NCBI GenBank assembly: GCA_946481315.1
Contig: CAMLMH010000001.1
Coordinates: forward strand, 496,001 to 560,000
Length of the DNA stretch: 64,000 bases
Direction of reading: 5' to 3'
Origin: an uncultured Bacteriovorax sp.
GTDB lineage: Bacteria; Bdellovibrionota; Bacteriovoracia; Bacteriovoracales; Bacteriovoracaceae
The notes under the pieces were generated by a model that was given only the letters and a program-made list of their open reading frames with translations, did no database searches and had not been told where the DNA came from. Numbering within the stretch: position 1 is the first letter of the stretch; each line of letters starts with the position of its first letter. Positions 61,259-64,000 of the stretch are shown here, one piece after another. A program made the translations under genes and the position numbers.

Positions 61259-63488
61259 TCTTACCAGTGAGCTCGCCGGCGGCCGAATTGAGTGTTTTTG
61301 AGAAAGCATCTGATATCATTTTTAATTCTGCTGACGTAGGCTTTTTACCACCAATGATCAGATTGAATGTTCCACCCGTTTCTTTGGGATTGTAATCAAT
61401 GGCAAACATAAGTTCTTTTGCTTTTTCCGGCGGGATAAGGTTCTTTCCGGTGACTAATTCACGAAGTTTTTTCTCTACACTTTCGGCCTCTGCGATTTTT
61501 TTTGAACGTTCTTTTGCCGGAATACTTTTTCCATTTTCATATTCACTGTGGACAAAGGTCACCCGGAATTGAGAAGGATTATTTTGTTGACCCATTTTTT
61601 GAACGAGATTTGTTTTGGTTTCTAACGTGAGTGCGGTTTTGGGCAAGAAGATCCCATCGTCGCCGGAAAATAGCGGAGCATGGGATTCCTTAGTGGCTTG
61701 TTTTATGTTTTTATCAAAGACAGTTTTTCCTTTATTCATCTGATCCGTGACTGAATCGACATGTGTCTGAACCTTGGAGAGAACAGAGCTTGCAGGCAAT
61801 GGAGATTTGGTTGAGGTCTGCGAAACGAGTGCACGCATTTGTTCAAAAGCATTGTTGACACCAGCTCCGGCAAAATCAATTGAGACAATTCCTTTTTTTG
61901 CTTCCTGCAAATTGACCAGTGTACGTTCTGCTGTAAAAAGCGGAGGAGAAAGAGAATCAACTTTCTGGAAATAGCTGGTGAGATCTGCGATTACAGAATC
62001 ATTGAGTGTTTTTCCGAAGAGTGTCTCTGTTTTATTTTTAATTTTTGCCACATATTCTTCCGGTGTGGAAAAATTATCCGGCTTATTCTTGCGGAGTATT
62101 TCAATCATTTCCTTCGATGGAATGATGCCTTCCGGAGTCTGTGTAAGAATTCCTGATTTCAGCAAATCAGATTGTTTCTGAAGTTCTTTGCGCAGGACTT
62201 CTATTTCCCGGATATCGCGATCGATAACATGCACATGAGTTTTGTAATCAATGACTGAAAGCCGCGGATCAGAGCGTGCTCCTCTGGCGGCCATATTAGC
62301 TTCCAGTGAGGATTCACCGATTCCCGCTAAAAACCATCTTCCAGGATCAGCAGCTTCATCCGTTATCGGAGGAATCGTTTTATTCATTCCCATTTTTTCA
62401 AATTCACTTTTAAAGTCATCACTGGTTTTAATCTGCAGGTCCGCCAGCATTTTCTGAAACTTCACCGGATCATCGCCTTCTTTTAATTCCAGTCGCAGAC
62501 GAAGGGACTTATAATCTTTATAGGATCCCTGCAGACGCGACATGAGTTCCGGATTATTTTTTAAATTGTCCAAAAGCTTCTGCATGTAGGAGTTGTTGAT
62601 AGCATCAACTAAACCTTTATCCCTCAGGACGAGGTCATTTAATTTTTTCTGAGCAGCATTTTCTACATCAAAGTATAAAATTCTCTTTTTTAGCTGAGCA
62701 TCAGCTTTCATGAGTTCAATAAATTTTTGATTCGAGCCAACAGGTAAGTTTGGTTCTTTTGCAAAGAGAGATTTGTAGTGATTAATTTCTTTTAAGGCCA
62801 GTGGTGGATGAGCTTTTTCTGATTTTTCCAGGGCCAGCTTGAGTCGCTGTTTACCGGCGTTCAGGTCAAGATGTTTAACGGCCTTATATCCTTTGACCAG
62901 AAATTTAGCGAGGATAGCCGGAGGCATAAGCCAGCCAGCGACAAAAGCACAAGTTCGCTCAACTTTCAATTGGGGTTTTAAGCAATCGAAGTTGGCAATA
63001 TTTTGGGAAGTTGTTGCGATTATTTTTTCCCAGATGTGTGCGAAATAGGCACCCGGATCTTCTCTGACAGCTTCATGTAAATCAGCTGTTAGAGAGGCGA
63101 TAGATTCATACTGACCTTTTAGTTTTTCCCACAATGATCCGTCGGCTGATGCTACTGTTGCCTGCCAGATTCCTTTAATTAACTCCGGAATAAATTCAGT
63201 GAAAAATTGAGTAAAACTCGTCACTGATGTCTGAAAGCAGCCGCGGGCAAATTCATACAGCTCCCGGGCCTTCATGTTTTTATGAATGACGGACTGGTCC
63301 TCAAGATGGCAACCTCGTCTGTCTGCTTTTGGTACATCTTTACAGAGGATATCATCTACATGACCGCATAAGAGCTGAACTTCGTTTGCCGTTTTTTTGA
63401 ATTCACAGCTTTGTGTCTGGGCCCTTAGCTGATCACTAGAAATAATGAGTGATAAAAGCAGGGCGATGGCCATTAGTTTATTCTTCAT
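61245..63488 (-). CDS. Large secreted protein, unknown
   Basis: 747 residues from ATG 63488, giving a signal peptide (MKNKLMAIALLLSLIISS...LRAQ, Sec type). The mature protein is mostly helical and charged with cysteines near the N-terminus (CEFKK, LLCGHVDDILCKD, RRGCHLED), a predicted hydrophobic stretch at about 190-205 and coiled-coil-like segments (about 430-460). The C-terminal 60 residues (PKETGGTFNLIIGGKKPT) look like a separate small domain. No motif recognised. Overlaps the upstream gene by 11 bases, so the two are a pair. Confidence 0.6.
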   Translation of the reverse strand: MKNKLMAIALLLSLIISSDQLRAQTQSCEFKKTANEVQLLCGHVDDILCKDVPKADRRGCHLEDQSVIHKNMKARELYEFARGCFQTSVTSFTQFFTEFIPELIKGIWQATVASADGSLWEKLKGQYESIASLTADLHEAVREDPGAYFAHIWEKIIATTSQNIANFDCLKPQLKVERTCAFVAGWLMPPAILAKFLVKGYKAVKHLDLNAGKQRLKLALEKSEKAHPPLALKEINHYKSLFAKEPNLPVGSNQKFIELMKADAQLKKRILYFDVENAAQKKLNDLVLRDKGLVDAINNSYMQKLLDNLKNNPELMSRLQGSYKDYKSLRLRLELKEGDDPVKFQKMLADLQIKTSDDFKSEFEKMGMNKTIPPITDEAADPGRWFLAGIGESSLEANMAARGARSDPRLSVIDYKTHVHVIDRDIREIEVLRKELQKQSDLLKSGILTQTPEGIIPSKEMIEILRKNKPDNFSTPEEYVAKIKNKTETLFGKTLNDSVIADLTSYFQKVDSLSPPLFTAERTLVNLQEAKKGIVSIDFAGAGVNNAFEQMRALVSQTSTKSPLPASSVLSKVQTHVDSVTDQMNKGKTVFDKNIKQATKESHAPLFSGDDGIFLPKTALTLETKTNLVQKMGQQNNPSQFRVTFVHSEYENGKSIPAKERSKKIAEAESVEKKLRELVTGKNLIPPEKAKELMFAIDYNPKETGGTFNLIIGGKKPTSAELKMISDAFSKTLNSAAGELTGKIIVP

Positions 63489-63990
63489 CGGCCACATCCG
63501 TCAGAAGAGAAAATGGTTTTATCTCTTTAAGCCAGGCTTCATTGATTTGAGCAGCCGGTGCCGTTTCAGCTAAAAGCTTCATTTGCAGAAACTGATTGTT
63601 TTTATAAAAGTTTTTTTCCTGGAAAAAAATGATTTTGCCCGAGAGCCGTTTGTAATGGCCGGCTATTGTCAAAGTTTGCTCTTTCCAGCTGGTATGAGTA
63701 AAGGTGATATTGCTCAATCCCAGTAAGGAATAAATCTTCTTTCGTCTCTCCAGCAAGATCCTCAGATCATACTCCAGTTTCTTTTCATCCCATTGATTGT
63801 GAACAGGATCGTTCAGCCATTGCAGGTGCAGAATCTGGCCGGTTGTCTTGTTATTGAGTCTGATATGGCGAGAAGTGAGGCGTTCTTGCTCGAAGCCTTT
63901 TAAGGTAATAGAGCTTAGATCGGCAGCCATTAGGGGCCGGGAAAGACTTATGCATAATAGAATATAAAAAAATAGCAGTTTCACAAACAC
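63478..63990 (-). CDS. Secreted protein paired with the large unknown protein
   Basis: 170 residues from a GTG at 63990 (or 63984), with a signal peptide ending ...LMAAD. The frame is open to the edge of the window, so the true start may lie upstream, though the signal peptide supports this one. The mature part is short, polar and beta-rich in look; no motif recognised. Its 3' end overlaps the large secreted gene by 11 bases. Confidence 0.5.
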   Translation of the reverse strand: MFVKLLFFYILLCISLSRPLMAADLSSITLKGFEQERLTSRHIRLNNKTTGQILHLQWLNDPVHNQWDEKKLEYDLRILLERRKKIYSLLGLSNITFTHTSWKEQTLTIAGHYKRLSGKIIFFQEKNFYKNNQFLQMKLLAETAPAAQINEAWLKEIKPFSLLTDVADEE

Positions 63991-64000
63991 TATTCGGAAA

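Noticed and set aside
1..64000. CRISPR array, insertion sequence or rRNA genes
   Set aside because: No regularly spaced repeats, transposase-like reading frames or rRNA sequence were noticed on either strand.

Overview
The window reads as a gene-dense, moderately AT-rich chromosomal stretch of a Gram-negative bacterium with an outer membrane (LptE, an MlaEFD-type lipid transporter, many signal-peptidase II lipoproteins). The proteins and mix of genes (short lipoproteins, lysine-rich proteins, NIT-type chemoreceptor, fabH-fabD-fabG-acpP-fabF-glyA-nrdR-nusB string) suggest the predatory Bdellovibrionota, most likely the Bacteriovorax/Peredibacter side. That placement is an inference from protein flavour, not from a marker gene. 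I see no insertion sequence, prophage, CRISPR array or rRNA; the only RNA gene found is tRNA-Asp.

Layout. 1-540: end of an unknown gene and a divergent orphan receiver protein. 606-7930: a five-gene forward operon (MFS carrier, GNAT, LuxE-like acyl-protein synthetase, LuxC-like reductase fused to a PaaK-like adenylating module, free-standing PaaK-like enzyme) followed by a tiny membrane ORF; this luciferase-free lux-like fatty reductase cassette is the most unusual system here. 8027-11744: reverse block coaBC-panC-hflX (CoA precursor synthesis, ribosome-rescue GTPase). 11827-18591: radical SAM protein, RlmM-like methyltransferase, phospholipase D lipoprotein, a reverse operon nat-UPF0016-ogt, and a lipoprotein with a probable Cys-His-Asp hydrolase/deamidase triad. 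18588-21343: stress cluster (UspA, thioredoxin-reductase-like flavoprotein, phosphoribosyltransferase, Hsp20). 21380-27609: glycosyltransferase, GH16 lipoprotein, small lipoprotein, then a HemN-like radical SAM / ATP-grasp pair.

27623-35884: membrane and secreted proteins, tRNA-Asp with promoter and terminator, SDR, trmO, def, greB, a DUF6165-like gene, a methyltransferase and a NIT-domain chemoreceptor. 35983-44383: a long reverse block for lipid and translation functions: yceD (DUF177)-rpmF-fabH-(SH3-like gene)-fabD-fabG-acpP-fabF-glyA-nrdR-nusB-hypothetical. 44480-52344: forward block aroK, receiver/coiled-coil protein, alr, mlaE-mlaF-mlaD, a GYF-like repeat protein, Sua5/YrdC family. 52321-54831: dciA, lptE-holA, rpsT. 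54991-57791: fatty acid degradation operon (hydroxyacyl-CoA dehydrogenase, enoyl-CoA hydratase, acyl-CoA dehydrogenase) behind a good sigma70-like promoter. 57831-64000: a lysine/alanine-rich zinc-knuckle protein, an unknown protein, a GT-C type membrane protein and two secreted unknown proteins.

Architecture: of 13 convergent junctions, seven have overlapping 3' ends and three more lie within about 13 bp with no hairpin; recognisable Rho-independent terminators occur only at a few sites (tRNA-Asp, rpmF, acpP, rpsT/holA, and after the lysine-rich gene). Many starts are GTG or TTG and many neighbours overlap by 1 or 4 bases, so operons are tightly coupled.
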